DNA from: CAYRZF01 sp964428805
GTDB lineage: Bacteria; Methylomirabilota; Methylomirabilia; Rokubacteriales; CSP1-6
Reading direction: 5' to 3'
Assembly: GCA_964428805.1 (NCBI GenBank)
Contig: CAYRZF010000014.1
Location: 1-35,617 of the forward strand
Length of the DNA stretch: 35,617 nt
Shown: one piece after another, positions 1 through 7,073 of the stretch
Layout: each line of letters starts with the position of its first letter
Position numbering within the stretch: the first letter of the stretch is position 1
Position numbers and translations under genes: made by a program
The notes under the pieces: model-generated
What the model saw: the letters and a program-made list of their open reading frames with translations, nothing else
Told to the model about the DNA's origin: nothing
Databases searched by the model: none

Positions 1-1
1 C

Positions 2-337
2 GTCGGGGTCGCGTTCACGTTGTGCCGTCAGGAATCGACCGTTGACCCGGCCAACGCTGCTCCGTGCCCTGCTCCAAGGTCCCAACCATTGGTCACGAGT
101 GTGAACCAGGCCATCATCGGGGGAGTCCTTCAGGCATGGTTCTTCCGGTACCGGGACGCGAACGGCACCGTGATCGCAGTTCCCATCGCAAATCCCAGCC
201 AAAACCAGGCGAACATTCGGACCATTGAAGTGAACCTGCGGGTGGGGGTGCAAAACACGGCCCCCGTTTTCTGGCAGGCCGGAGCGGTCCAGGTCACGAT
301 GAGTGACCAGATCCGCCTGAGGAACCGAATTCCGTGA
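2..337 (+). CDS. Minor pilin / pseudopilin, C-terminal part (5' end outside window)
   Basis: The frame is open from base 2 and stops with TGA at 335-337, so this is the tail of a gene that begins before the window. The visible 111 residues start V-G-V-A-F-T-L-C-R, which resembles the end of a prepilin N-terminal helix or the following strand. They continue as a soluble, beta-rich domain with Asn/Thr-rich segments and end in R-L-R-N-R-I-P. The assignment rests mainly on context: the next gene is a PilX-type protein with overlapping translation signals, as in type IV pilus minor-pilin operons (PilV/PilW/PilX). The methylation motif itself would lie upstream and cannot be seen. It could equally be another secreted pseudopilin. 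Confidence 0.6.
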   Translation, partial: VGVAFTLCRQESTVDPANAAPCPAPRSQPLVTSVNQAIIGGVLQAWFFRYRDANGTVIAVPIANPSQNQANIRTIEVNLRVGVQNTAPVFWQAGAVQVTMSDQIRLRNRIP

Positions 338-348
338 GGAGATCGTGT

Positions 349-1857
349 ATGAACCCGTGGGCCAGCCGAGTTCGCAATGAGAAGGGAGTGGCCCTCCCCC
401 TGGCGCTCTTCGCGCTGGTGTCGTTGACCGCGTTCGTCCTGACCTTTGTCTCCATGGGCGGCATGGAGCCGCAGATCTCGCGCAACTTGAAGGATTCGAG
501 CCAGGCGCGCTACGCCGCCGAGGCGGGGCTCGAATCCGCCTTCGATCAGCTCGCCAGTGCGCCGGGAGGGGGCACGGGCAGCTGGACCGACCTCCTCAGC
601 CAGAACGCCGTGACCGGCAGTAATCCCGCCGCACACTGGCTAACGCCGGTGGCGGGCGGGAACCCGGTCCAGCAGCAACTGCCGGGGCTCGCGGTGACCT
701 TCGGCACGTACACAGTCCAGGTCAGGAATGACTCCGTGGCGACTGACCAGCCGGTGACGGGCGCGGCTCCCGAGATAGGCGTCACGAATGCTGACAACAA
801 CGGGATCGTCATCGTTACCGCCACCGGGACCCACAACGGGGTGACCCGCCAGATCCAGGTGGTCATGCGGCGCGTCTCGCTCCCTCCGTTGCCGGGGGCC
901 TACAGCGTGCCCGGGGCTCAGGCGGACATCCGGTTCAAGAACCCCAACTTCAGCATCGACGGCCGGGACTATATGTACACCTGCACCGCCAACTGCAACG
1001 ACCCCAACCCGGCAAACCGGACCTACGACTACGTCGTGAACCCCAACCAGGCGAAGATGAAGTTCGGGATGGCGGTCCAGCCCGGAGTTCAGGCGAACCT
1101 GAATCCGGCGACCACCTACGAGCAGAGGGCTGAGTATCAGCTGGATAACGCCCAGAAGCAGGGGAACGTCATGGGCAAGAGCCAGGTCGGCGGCGGCTTC
1201 ACCACGGGGCTGGACACCGTGGCCGCTCCCAGCAACCCCAGCGAGGTGCTGAATCCGGCGAAGATGCAGAGCTTCCTGGATCAGCTGGCCTCGTTCTCGG
1301 GCACGCAGGTCATCCAGAGCACCATCGCCTGCGCACAGGATATCAGCGGGTACCCTGTGGGGCTGCTCATGTCGGGGAACGCCGCGGACCCGAGCAAGCC
1401 CACACTCACCAACACCTGCGGTATGAATCAGACGGTGGACCTGGGGAACAGAAACAACCCCAAGCTGGTCTACTTTAAGGGAGAACTCGACCCGAGCTCG
1501 ACCTTCGCCGGGGTCGCCGTCGACGGGCAGCCCATCAAGGGCGCCGGGATCCTCGTCGTGGAGGATGGAGACTTCCGGGTGTGGAACAAGTTCGACTGGG
1601 ACGGGATCGTCATCGTCACCGGGAGGTATGTCTCGTCGATCTTCGAGAAAGGGGGCCAGGCGACGGTCAACGGGGCCACCATCGCCAATGAAACGGTCTG
1701 GGACGAGTACGGTACGAATCTTCCCATGGGTGGTTCGCACCTATGGGATGGGGTCTTCGATTCATCCAACTTGACGACGCTCCGCCACAGCCAGCAGATG
1801 CTGGACATCGTCCAGCGGGCGCTCCTTTTCAGAATGTCCACGTGGCGCGAGATCTAG
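349..1857 (+). CDS. PilX-type pilus assembly protein
   Basis: The protein has 502 residues from ATG 349, preceded by AGGAG at 337-341. A GTG at 334 overlaps the upstream stop but lacks such a site. The N-terminus (about residues 8-40) is a single hydrophobic helix, E-K-G-V-A-L-P-L-A-L-F-A-L-V-S-L, followed by M-E-P-Q-I-S-R-N-L and A-R-Y-A-A-E-A-G-L-E. This is the PilX N-terminal signature: a prepilin-like helix followed by the 'AAEAGLE' segment. The remaining ~430 residues are a large polar, probably beta-rich exported domain containing a few cysteines, well beyond the ~200 residues of classical PilX. Expected role: minor pilin that helps prime or tip the pilus. The large C-terminal domain may present an adhesive or sensing surface; that is inference. 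Confidence 0.75.
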   Translation: MNPWASRVRNEKGVALPLALFALVSLTAFVLTFVSMGGMEPQISRNLKDSSQARYAAEAGLESAFDQLASAPGGGTGSWTDLLSQNAVTGSNPAAHWLTPVAGGNPVQQQLPGLAVTFGTYTVQVRNDSVATDQPVTGAAPEIGVTNADNNGIVIVTATGTHNGVTRQIQVVMRRVSLPPLPGAYSVPGAQADIRFKNPNFSIDGRDYMYTCTANCNDPNPANRTYDYVVNPNQAKMKFGMAVQPGVQANLNPATTYEQRAEYQLDNAQKQGNVMGKSQVGGGFTTGLDTVAAPSNPSEVLNPAKMQSFLDQLASFSGTQVIQSTIACAQDISGYPVGLLMSGNAADPSKPTLTNTCGMNQTVDLGNRNNPKLVYFKGELDPSSTFAGVAVDGQPIKGAGILVVEDGDFRVWNKFDWDGIVIVTGRYVSSIFEKGGQATVNGATIANETVWDEYGTNLPMGGSHLWDGVFDSSNLTTLRHSQQMLDIVQRALLFRMSTWREI

Positions 1858-1863
1858 AAGATA

Positions 1864-1869
1864 TATAAT
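1864..1869 (+). promoter_or_regulatory. Putative -10 box (TATAAT) just ahead of the lipoprotein start
   Basis: A perfect TATAAT sits in an A/T island (1859-1873) in otherwise GC-rich DNA. Its end is 6 bases before the GTG at 1876. If used, transcription would start at or within a base or two of the start codon, giving a leaderless mRNA. No good -35 hexamer is visible 16-18 bp upstream. Confidence 0.4.
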
Positions 1870-1875
1870 CAAAGG

Positions 1876-2565
1876 GTGCGACGCCTAGCCGTCGTTGCCC
1901 TTCTCGCCCTACTTCTCGGCTGTCAGCAGTCTCCGGCCCCAGGGCCCCAGCGAGGGCCCCTGGGGTCGATGACTGTCCAGCTCAGGCAAGAGGGGGACGC
2001 GCTGGCAGCCCGGGGTGAATACGAGGCTGCGGTGGTCAAGTACCAGGCGGCCGTCAACCAGGAGCCCGAAGACATCTCTCTCCGCTTCGCCCTGGGCACC
2101 GCGCTCTCCCACCTGGGACGGCGCGAGGAGACGGTTCAGCAGTTCCGCTTCGTCGTCGCCCGAGGCCGGCCCGACTCGACGGAGGTCGAGGCGGCCCTCC
2201 GCTGGCTCATCGCGGCCGGCGAGGTCGGGGAGGCAGTGACCTTTGCTCCCCCGAAGAGCCCGGAGGCGTCACCGGCGGCGGCCTCCACGAAGCCGGTCTC
2301 TCCGCCGGCCGCCGCTCAGGGCGTCAAGGTGACGGTGAAGACAGAGCCCAGGCCGGGGGCTCGAGAGGTGAAGATCACCCTCGAGGGTCCGAGCTCGGAA
2401 TTTGCTACGGAGAAGACCGTCACGCTGGGGGAGCCCGTCGAGTTCAGCAACGTCTCGCCCGGCAGTTACCGGCTGATAGGAGAGGACCGAGAAAACGGCG
2501 CCCGGCTCTGGGACCTCGAGGTGACCGTGGCTCCCGGGAAGGACGTCGTGCTCGATCTGAAGTAG
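1876..2565 (+). CDS. TPR-containing lipoprotein
   Basis: The protein has 229 residues from a GTG start. The N-terminus is a lipoprotein signal: basic M-R-R, a hydrophobic stretch, and lipobox L-L-G-C with the lipidated Cys at 16. Residues ~31-107 form tetratricopeptide-like helices (G-D-A-L-A-A-R-G-E-Y-E-A-A-V-V-K-Y). A Pro/Ala-rich linker follows (~125-150), then a C-terminal beta-rich domain (~150-229) ending in V-V-L-D-L-K that resembles a carboxypeptidase-regulatory or PEGA-like fold. Expected location is the periplasmic face of a membrane, with a scaffold or assembly role. TPR lipoproteins often accompany pilus genes (PilF type), but the TPR here is short and the C-terminal domain is not PilF-like, so the function is open. 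Only 18 bp separate it from the PilX stop. Confidence 0.7.
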   Translation: MRRLAVVALLALLLGCQQSPAPGPQRGPLGSMTVQLRQEGDALAARGEYEAAVVKYQAAVNQEPEDISLRFALGTALSHLGRREETVQQFRFVVARGRPDSTEVEAALRWLIAAGEVGEAVTFAPPKSPEASPAAASTKPVSPPAAAQGVKVTVKTEPRPGAREVKITLEGPSSEFATEKTVTLGEPVEFSNVSPGSYRLIGEDRENGARLWDLEVTVAPGKDVVLDLK

Positions 2566-2647
2566 CCCTGCCACTCCCCCTGATTGCCCAGCACGCCTGG
2601 TCTCTCCTCGCCGTCGGTGATATCTTGAAGGTCAAAGGGCTCTCTCT

Positions 2648-3442
2648 ATGACGCGCCGGTCATTCCTCGCCCCGCTCGCCGGTTTCATGTTACTGGCGCT
2701 CGTCTCCTGCCAGACCGTCCCGATCACCGGTCGCTCGCAACTCCAGCTCCTCCCCGAGTCCGAGGAGACTCGGATGGGCCTCCAGGCCTATCGAGAGATC
2801 CTGAAGAAGTCCCGCGTCTCGCAGGATCCCGCGGCGAACGATCTGGTCACTCGGGTGGGCACCCGGATTGCCGCCGCCACGGGAAGGACGGAGTACGCGT
2901 GGGAGTTCAAGGTGATCGACGACGACCAGCAGATCAACGCCTTTGCCCTGCCCGGCGGGAAGGTGGCGGTGTACACCGGGCTGCTGCCGGTCACCCGGGA
3001 TGAGGCGGGGCTCGCGGCCGTTCTGGGTCACGAGATCGCCCACGTCATCGCCCGCCACGGGGGCGAGCGGGTGAGCCAGGAACTCCTGGTTCAGGCTGGG
3101 CTAACGGCCACGATGGCGGCGCTCTCCCGGGGAGACCCCCAAACCGTGCGCTCGGTGGGCTCACTCCTGGGTGCGGGCGCGGCCGTGGGACTCATCCTGC
3201 CCTGGAGCCGGCAGCAGGAGTCGGAGGCCGACCACCTGGGGCTGATCTTCATGGCCAAGGCCGGCTATGACCCGCACGCCGCCCTCGATCTCTGGCGCCG
3301 GATGGCCGAGGCTTCGCGCGGCCGGGGGCATCCGCCGGAGTTCCTGTCCACCCACCCGTCCGACGTCACCCGAATCAGGCAGATCGAGCAGTGGATGCCG
3401 GAGGCCCTCCCGTATTATCAGGCCTCCCCCTACCGCTCCTGA
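2648..3442 (+). CDS. M48 family metalloprotease, lipoprotein
   Basis: The protein has 264 residues. The signal peptide ends in lipobox L-V-S-C with Cys21. The zinc site is explicit: H-E-I-A-H at 128-132 is the HExxH motif, and E-S-E-A-D at 191-195 supplies the third ligand (Glu193), as in M48B (BepA/LoiP/Oma1-like) peptidases. S-T-H-P-S (~214-218) is the conserved HP motif near the active site. The length matches short periplasmic M48 lipoproteins without a TPR tail. The likely role is quality control of misfolded outer-membrane or envelope proteins, anchored by lipid on the periplasmic side. The stop codon overlaps the Shine-Dalgarno of the following dehydrogenase gene, so the two are probably co-transcribed. 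Family is sure; substrate is unknown. Confidence 0.9.
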   Translation: MTRRSFLAPLAGFMLLALVSCQTVPITGRSQLQLLPESEETRMGLQAYREILKKSRVSQDPAANDLVTRVGTRIAAATGRTEYAWEFKVIDDDQQINAFALPGGKVAVYTGLLPVTRDEAGLAAVLGHEIAHVIARHGGERVSQELLVQAGLTATMAALSRGDPQTVRSVGSLLGAGAAVGLILPWSRQQESEADHLGLIFMAKAGYDPHAALDLWRRMAEASRGRGHPPEFLSTHPSDVTRIRQIEQWMPEALPYYQASPYRS

Positions 3443-3453
3443 AGGAGGCTCTT

Positions 3454-5019
3454 ATGGGCGCGTCCGTGAAGATCACCTACGCATCGCTGAGTTCTCCGGG
3501 TGAGGAAGTCCATCAGGGCTACGAGCGAGCTCTGGAAAAAGTTCGGGGGACTCTGGGTCTCGTCCATCCGCTTCTCATCGGGGGCAAACGCCGGGAGTCG
3601 TCGCGCACATTCGCGGACCTCAATCCCGCCGACACGCGTCAGGTCCTTGGCCACTTCGCCGCGGGGAGCCCTCAGGACGCCGCCGACGCCGTGGCGGCCG
3701 CGCAACACGCCTTCGTCGAATGGAGCGCCGTGCCCTGGCGGGAGCGCGTCGCGCTGATGCACAAGGTGGGTGATCTACTTTCAGAGCGCTCTTTTGAGTT
3801 TGCAGCGCTGATGACGCTGGAGGCGGGGAAGAGTCGGTTCGAGGCCCTCGGTGATGTGAGTGAGGCCGCGGACTTTTTCCACTACTACGCCCGGCAGATG
3901 GAGGAGGCCGCCGGCTTCGACCTCCCACTGGGGCGGCTCAGCCCCAACGAAGACACGCGCAGTCTCCTCCGCCCGTACGGCGTCTGGGCGGTGATCTCCC
4001 CGTTCAATTTCCCAGTGGCGCTGGCCGCGGGCATGTGCGCCGGCGCGCTCGTCGCCGGCAACACGGTGGTGCTCAAGCCGGCGAGCGACACTCCGTACTC
4101 GGCCCTCAGACTGGTGGAGCTCCTCGAGGCGGCGGGGCTCCCCCCGGGCACCGTGAATCTCGTCACGGGGAGCGGGGACGAGGTGGGGATGGCCCTGGTG
4201 GATTCCGCCGACGTGGCCGGCCTGATCTTTACCGGATCGCGGGAAGTCGGTGAGCGCATCGCCCGTCGATTCATCGCCTCCCGGCTCCGGCCGTACATCC
4301 TGGAAATGGGCGGGAAGAATCCCGCCATCGTCACGGCGAGCGCTGATCTGGACAAGGCCGTCGAGGGAATCGCCCGCTCCGCCTTCGGTAATTCGGGTCA
4401 GAAGTGCAGCGCGTGCTCACGGGTGTACGTTGACCGGCGCGTTTCCGGAGCGTTCTCGGAGCGCCTGGTCGAAAAAACCAAGTCGCTCAGGGTGGGCGAC
4501 CCCGTCGAGCGCGACGTCTTCGTGGGGCCGGTGATCAACAGCCGGGCCGTGGCGACCTACGAGACGGCCGTGGCCGAGGCGCGGCGGGATGGGCGAATCC
4601 TGACCGGGGGCGAAGTCCTGAAGGGCGGGGCGTACGCCCACGGACACTTCGTCATGCCCACTGTGGTGGACCGCCTCTCTCTCGACCACCGGCTCCTGCG
4701 CGACGAGCTCTTTGTCCCGTTCGTCGCGCTGGCGGAAGTGGGGAGCCTCGAGGAAGCGCTGACCTGGGCCAACCGATCCGAGTTCGGCTTGACGGCGGGG
4801 ATCTTCAGCGAGGATCCCGATGAGGTACGGACGTTCTTCGAGCGGATCGAGGCCGGAGTGGTCTACGCCAATCGCCGCGGCGGCGCCACCACGGGGGCGT
4901 GGCCGGGCGTGAACTCGTTCGGCGGCTGGAAGGCTTCGGGCTCGAGCGGCAAGAGCGCCGGCGGTCCCTACTACGTTCAGCAGTTTCTGCGGGAGCAGTC
5001 GCAGACCCGGGTCAAATAA
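3454..5019 (+). CDS. Aldehyde dehydrogenase, probable L-glutamate gamma-semialdehyde (P5C) dehydrogenase
   Basis: Start ATG 3454 is fixed by AAGGAGG at 3442-3448, 5 bases upstream; the frame is open further 5' but lacks a ribosome site. The protein has 521 residues. ALDH catalytic elements are in order: S-P-F-N-F-P (Asn185), V-L-K-P-A-S (Lys208, NAD binding), L-E-M-G-G-K-N-P (general base Glu284) and G-Q-K-C-S-A (nucleophile Cys318). The long N-terminal part and the C-S-A-C-S-R-V active-site context resemble the P5C dehydrogenases of the RocA/PutA type, which oxidise glutamate semialdehyde to glutamate with NAD+ in proline catabolism. No proline dehydrogenase gene lies in the window, and no PutA fusion is present. 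Another semialdehyde could be the real substrate. A palindromic repeat follows the stop. Confidence 0.85.
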   Translation: MGASVKITYASLSSPGEEVHQGYERALEKVRGTLGLVHPLLIGGKRRESSRTFADLNPADTRQVLGHFAAGSPQDAADAVAAAQHAFVEWSAVPWRERVALMHKVGDLLSERSFEFAALMTLEAGKSRFEALGDVSEAADFFHYYARQMEEAAGFDLPLGRLSPNEDTRSLLRPYGVWAVISPFNFPVALAAGMCAGALVAGNTVVLKPASDTPYSALRLVELLEAAGLPPGTVNLVTGSGDEVGMALVDSADVAGLIFTGSREVGERIARRFIASRLRPYILEMGGKNPAIVTASADLDKAVEGIARSAFGNSGQKCSACSRVYVDRRVSGAFSERLVEKTKSLRVGDPVERDVFVGPVINSRAVATYETAVAEARRDGRILTGGEVLKGGAYAHGHFVMPTVVDRLSLDHRLLRDELFVPFVALAEVGSLEEALTWANRSEFGLTAGIFSEDPDEVRTFFERIEAGVVYANRRGGATTGAWPGVNSFGGWKASGSSGKSAGGPYYVQQFLREQSQTRVK

Positions 5020-5024
5020 CCGTT

Positions 5025-5078
5025 CCCCCTCACCCCACCCTCTCCCCCGTTGGGGGAGAGGGAGATAAGGTGAGGGGG
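5025..5078 (+). repeat. C-rich/G-rich palindromic repeat, copy 1
   Basis: The left arm (5025-5048) reads CCCCCTCACCCC then ACCCTCTCCCCC. After a 3-base loop, the right arm (5052-5078) is its imperfect complement, ending AAGGTGAGGGGG. It can form a very stable hairpin of about 24 bp. A related copy lies at 21599-21653. Similar CCCCTCACCCT...GGGTGAGGGG palindromes are dispersed in many GC-rich bacterial genomes (REP/MITE-like). There is no T-run after it, so it is not a classical intrinsic terminator, although it may protect the 3' end of the upstream mRNA. Confidence 0.85.
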
Positions 5079-5178
5079 TGCGAGTCCCCAACCGACAGTA
5101 GGTTCAGGCCATTCGTTCCCCCATCGGTCGCTTTTGCCCGAATGTGCTGAATTTCTTCGGAAAATCCACACTTTTTCC

Positions 5179-5207
5179 TTGACACCCTCTGGAGGCGTGT
5201 GTAGGAT
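5179..5207 (+). promoter_or_regulatory. Sigma70-type promoter of the dcw cluster (Pmra)
   Basis: A consensus TTGACA (5179-5184) is followed after exactly 17 bp by TAGGAT (5202-5207). The 30 bp upstream are unusually A/T-rich (AATTTCTTCGGAAAATCC, CTTTTTCC) and could act as an UP element. The predicted start of transcription is near 5214, directly before the putative MraZ boxes. It is the strongest promoter match seen in the window. Confidence 0.8.
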
Positions 5208-5215
5208 GACCCCTC

Positions 5216-5255
5216 AAAGTGGGATGAATTCCCATGAAGTGGGTTCTCAGCCCAT
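5216..5255 (+). promoter_or_regulatory. Putative MraZ operator: two tandem 20-bp repeats
   Basis: Two adjacent 20-bp units (5216-5235 and 5236-5255) share (A/G)AAGTGGG(A/T)T near the left end and CCCA near the right. Each unit therefore contains TGGG-N7-CCCA as an inverted repeat and AAGTGGG as a direct repeat. MraZ proteins are known to bind repeated TGGG-type boxes near the start of their own operon, and an AAAGTG-type box in Mollicutes. The location just after the predicted transcription start suggests repression by blocking initiation. The function is inferred from position and motif only. Confidence 0.6.
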
Positions 5256-5276
5256 ACAAGGGAAGTGTCGTCCCCG

Positions 5277-5732
5277 ATGGCCTCAACAATGTTTCGTGGG
5301 CGCTTTCGTCACACGATCGACCCGAAGGGGAGGGTTAGCATCCCGTCAAAGTTCCGGGATGCTCTCGAGAGAGACTATGGCGAGAGGCGAGTCGTCGTGG
5401 TCCCGAACGATCACTGCCTTGAGGTGCACCCGTTCAAGGAGTGGGAGCGGATCGAGGACAAGGTGAGAGCGCTTCCGCAGATGGATCCCGACGTCCAGAA
5501 GTTCAACCGTCTCTACATCTCGCGCGCGATGGACGCGACGCTCGACGGGCAGGGGCGGATTCAGATCGTCCCTGAGTATCGCGACCGGGCCGGGCTCACG
5601 AAGGACGTGGTGCTCGTCGGCGGCGTGCAGAAATTCGAGATCTGGAACCGAGAGCGCTGGGAGGAGTACGACCGGACGAATCAGCCGGAGCTCCCCTCGC
5701 TCTTCGAGAAGATCAGCAGCAGGGGAGTCTGA
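5277..5732 (+). CDS. mraZ: Transcriptional regulator / division protein MraZ
   Basis: The protein has 151 residues from ATG 5277. An in-frame GTG (5265) and ATG (5289) are alternatives; the classical family start M-F-R-G-R-F corresponds to 5289, and AGGGAAG at 5258-5264 is the only SD-like site. Two SpoVT/AbrB-type beta-barrel repeats are visible: H-T-I-D-P-K-G-R-V-S-I-P near the N-terminus and D-A-T-L-D-G-Q-G-R-I-Q-I-V-P near the middle, each with the D-x-(K/Q)-G-R core. MraZ forms a ring and represses its own dcw operon through repeated TGGG boxes; matching repeats lie directly upstream. It is the first gene of the cluster, 5 bp ahead of rsmH. Confidence 0.95.
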   Translation: MASTMFRGRFRHTIDPKGRVSIPSKFRDALERDYGERRVVVVPNDHCLEVHPFKEWERIEDKVRALPQMDPDVQKFNRLYISRAMDATLDGQGRIQIVPEYRDRAGLTKDVVLVGGVQKFEIWNRERWEEYDRTNQPELPSLFEKISSRGV

Positions 5733-5737
5733 GGCCG

Positions 5738-6655
5738 GTGGAGGCGGAGGCCGGGACTCACCTCCCGGTCCTGCTCGACGAGGTGACCTTTCTCTTGCGC
5801 CCCCGACACGGGGGCTGGGTGGTGGACGGCACGGTGGGAATGGGCGGACACGCGGAGGCGCTTCTGGAACGGGGCGGGACCGAGACCAGGCTGCTCGGGC
5901 TCGATAGGGATCGCGAAGCCCTGGCCCGGGCCCGGACCCGGCTCGCCCGCTTCGGGGATCGGGTGGTGCTCAGACATGCCGACTTTCGCCACGTTCAGGC
6001 CGTCGCCGGGGAGGCCGGAGTGGACAAGGCCCAGTCTGTGCTGCTCGACCTCGGCGTTTCTTCCTACCAGCTGGCAGCCTCGGAGCGCGGGTTTTCGTTC
6101 GGGACCGATGCCCCGCTGGACATGCGCTTTGATCCCTCGGAGGGTCCGACGGCCGCCCGGCTGCTTCAGCGACTTTCCGAGGCCGACCTGGCCCGGATCA
6201 TTTTCGAGTACGGGGAAGAACCTCACGCCCGCCGGATCGCGCGTGAGATCGTGACGCGCCGCCACCGGACGCCGCTGCGGACCACTGTCGACCTGGTAGC
6301 GGCGGTGAAGACCGCGGTCCCCCGTCGTGCGTGGCCGAAGGGCCGTCACGTCGCGACCCGGACCTTTCAGGCCATCCGGATGGCCGTGAATGAAGAGGTC
6401 GAAGCCCTGAGCGAAGCGGTGCCCGCTGCGGCGGGACTGCTCGCCCCGGGCGGCCGGCTGGGAGTCATCAGCTTTCACTCGGGGGAGGATCGGATCGTGA
6501 AACGGGCTTTTCGGTCGCTGGCGGAGGGACCCCATCTCGTCCTGGAACCCTCTCCCGTCACGCCCAGCCGCGAGGAGCGGCGGGCGAATCGGCGTTGCCG
6601 GAGCGCCAAACTTCGCGTGCTGGAGCGTATCGGGGAGCCCCATGGCGCCCGGTGA
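5738..6655 (+). CDS. rsmH: 16S rRNA (cytosine(1402)-N(4))-methyltransferase
   Basis: The protein has 305 residues from GTG 5738. The SAM-binding motif is D-G-T-V-G-M-G-G-H-A (~residues 29-38). It is followed by the family signatures D-L-G-V-S-S-Y-Q-L, P-L-D-M-R, A-T-R-T-F-Q-A-I-R-M-A-V-N-E-E, S-F-H-S-G-E-D-R-I-V-K and the C-terminal N-R-R-C-R-S-A-K-L-R-V. The enzyme methylates N4 of C1402 in the decoding site of 16S rRNA. This is the standard second gene of dcw clusters (mraW), and the length is typical. The last 14 bases overlap the start of ftsL, which implies translational coupling. Confidence 0.97.
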   Translation: MEAEAGTHLPVLLDEVTFLLRPRHGGWVVDGTVGMGGHAEALLERGGTETRLLGLDRDREALARARTRLARFGDRVVLRHADFRHVQAVAGEAGVDKAQSVLLDLGVSSYQLAASERGFSFGTDAPLDMRFDPSEGPTAARLLQRLSEADLARIIFEYGEEPHARRIAREIVTRRHRTPLRTTVDLVAAVKTAVPRRAWPKGRHVATRTFQAIRMAVNEEVEALSEAVPAAAGLLAPGGRLGVISFHSGEDRIVKRAFRSLAEGPHLVLEPSPVTPSREERRANRRCRSAKLRVLERIGEPHGAR

Positions 6656-7043
6656 CCAGTCGGCGCGCCTGATCCGCGAGCGGGATGGGCGCCTCACGCG
6701 CATGATGGGCGCGGCGCTTCTGATCTCGGCCTGTCTCGTGGGGCTCGTGCTCGGCATCGTTGGGATCAAGGTGAACCAGATCAGGCTCTCGTACCGGCTG
6801 GACCAACTTCGCCTGGTGAGAGGCGAGCTCCGAGAGGTCAACCGTCAGCTGCGGGTGGAGCTCGCCACGCTCCGGACGCCGGCCCGCATCGAATCAAAGG
6901 CGCGGGGTGAGTTGGGCATGCGTGCCCCGTCGCGCAATCAAGTGAGACTGGCGCGTGAGTATGTACCGGGCACGACCGGCACCGCCTCCCTCAGAACGGC
7001 GTGGGAGGAGCCACTGGCCCCGCGCCGGCCGCCGGTCAGGTGA
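6642..7043 (+). CDS. ftsL: Cell division protein FtsL
   Basis: The protein has 133 residues from ATG 6642, inside the end of rsmH. It is a small bitopic membrane protein: a charged cytoplasmic head, one transmembrane helix (~22-43, A-L-L-I-S-A-C-L-V-G-L-V-L-G-I-V), then a periplasmic coiled coil (L-R-G-E-L-R-E-V-N-R-Q-L pattern) and the conserved end L-R-T-P-A-R-I-E-S-K-A-R-G-E-L-G-M. FtsL joins FtsQ and FtsB to activate FtsW/FtsI at the septum. The sequence is poorly conserved in general, so the call rests on topology plus the position between rsmH and ftsI. No ftsB gene is seen in the window. Confidence 0.88.
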   Translation: MAPGDQSARLIRERDGRLTRMMGAALLISACLVGLVLGIVGIKVNQIRLSYRLDQLRLVRGELREVNRQLRVELATLRTPARIESKARGELGMRAPSRNQVRLAREYVPGTTGTASLRTAWEEPLAPRRPPVR

Positions 7044-7073
7044 CGTGACGGACACGGGGCAGGCTAAGCCGAC

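Noticed and set aside
640..1740. 366-codon open frame on the - strand opposite the PilX-type gene
   Set aside because: Low-complexity, His/Val/Asp/Arg-rich shadow translation; the + strand product has a clear prepilin-like N-terminus.
5025..5078. Palindrome as a rho-independent terminator
   Set aside because: The stem is strong but no T-run follows on either strand; the same element recurs after ftsZ, so a repeat family explains it better.
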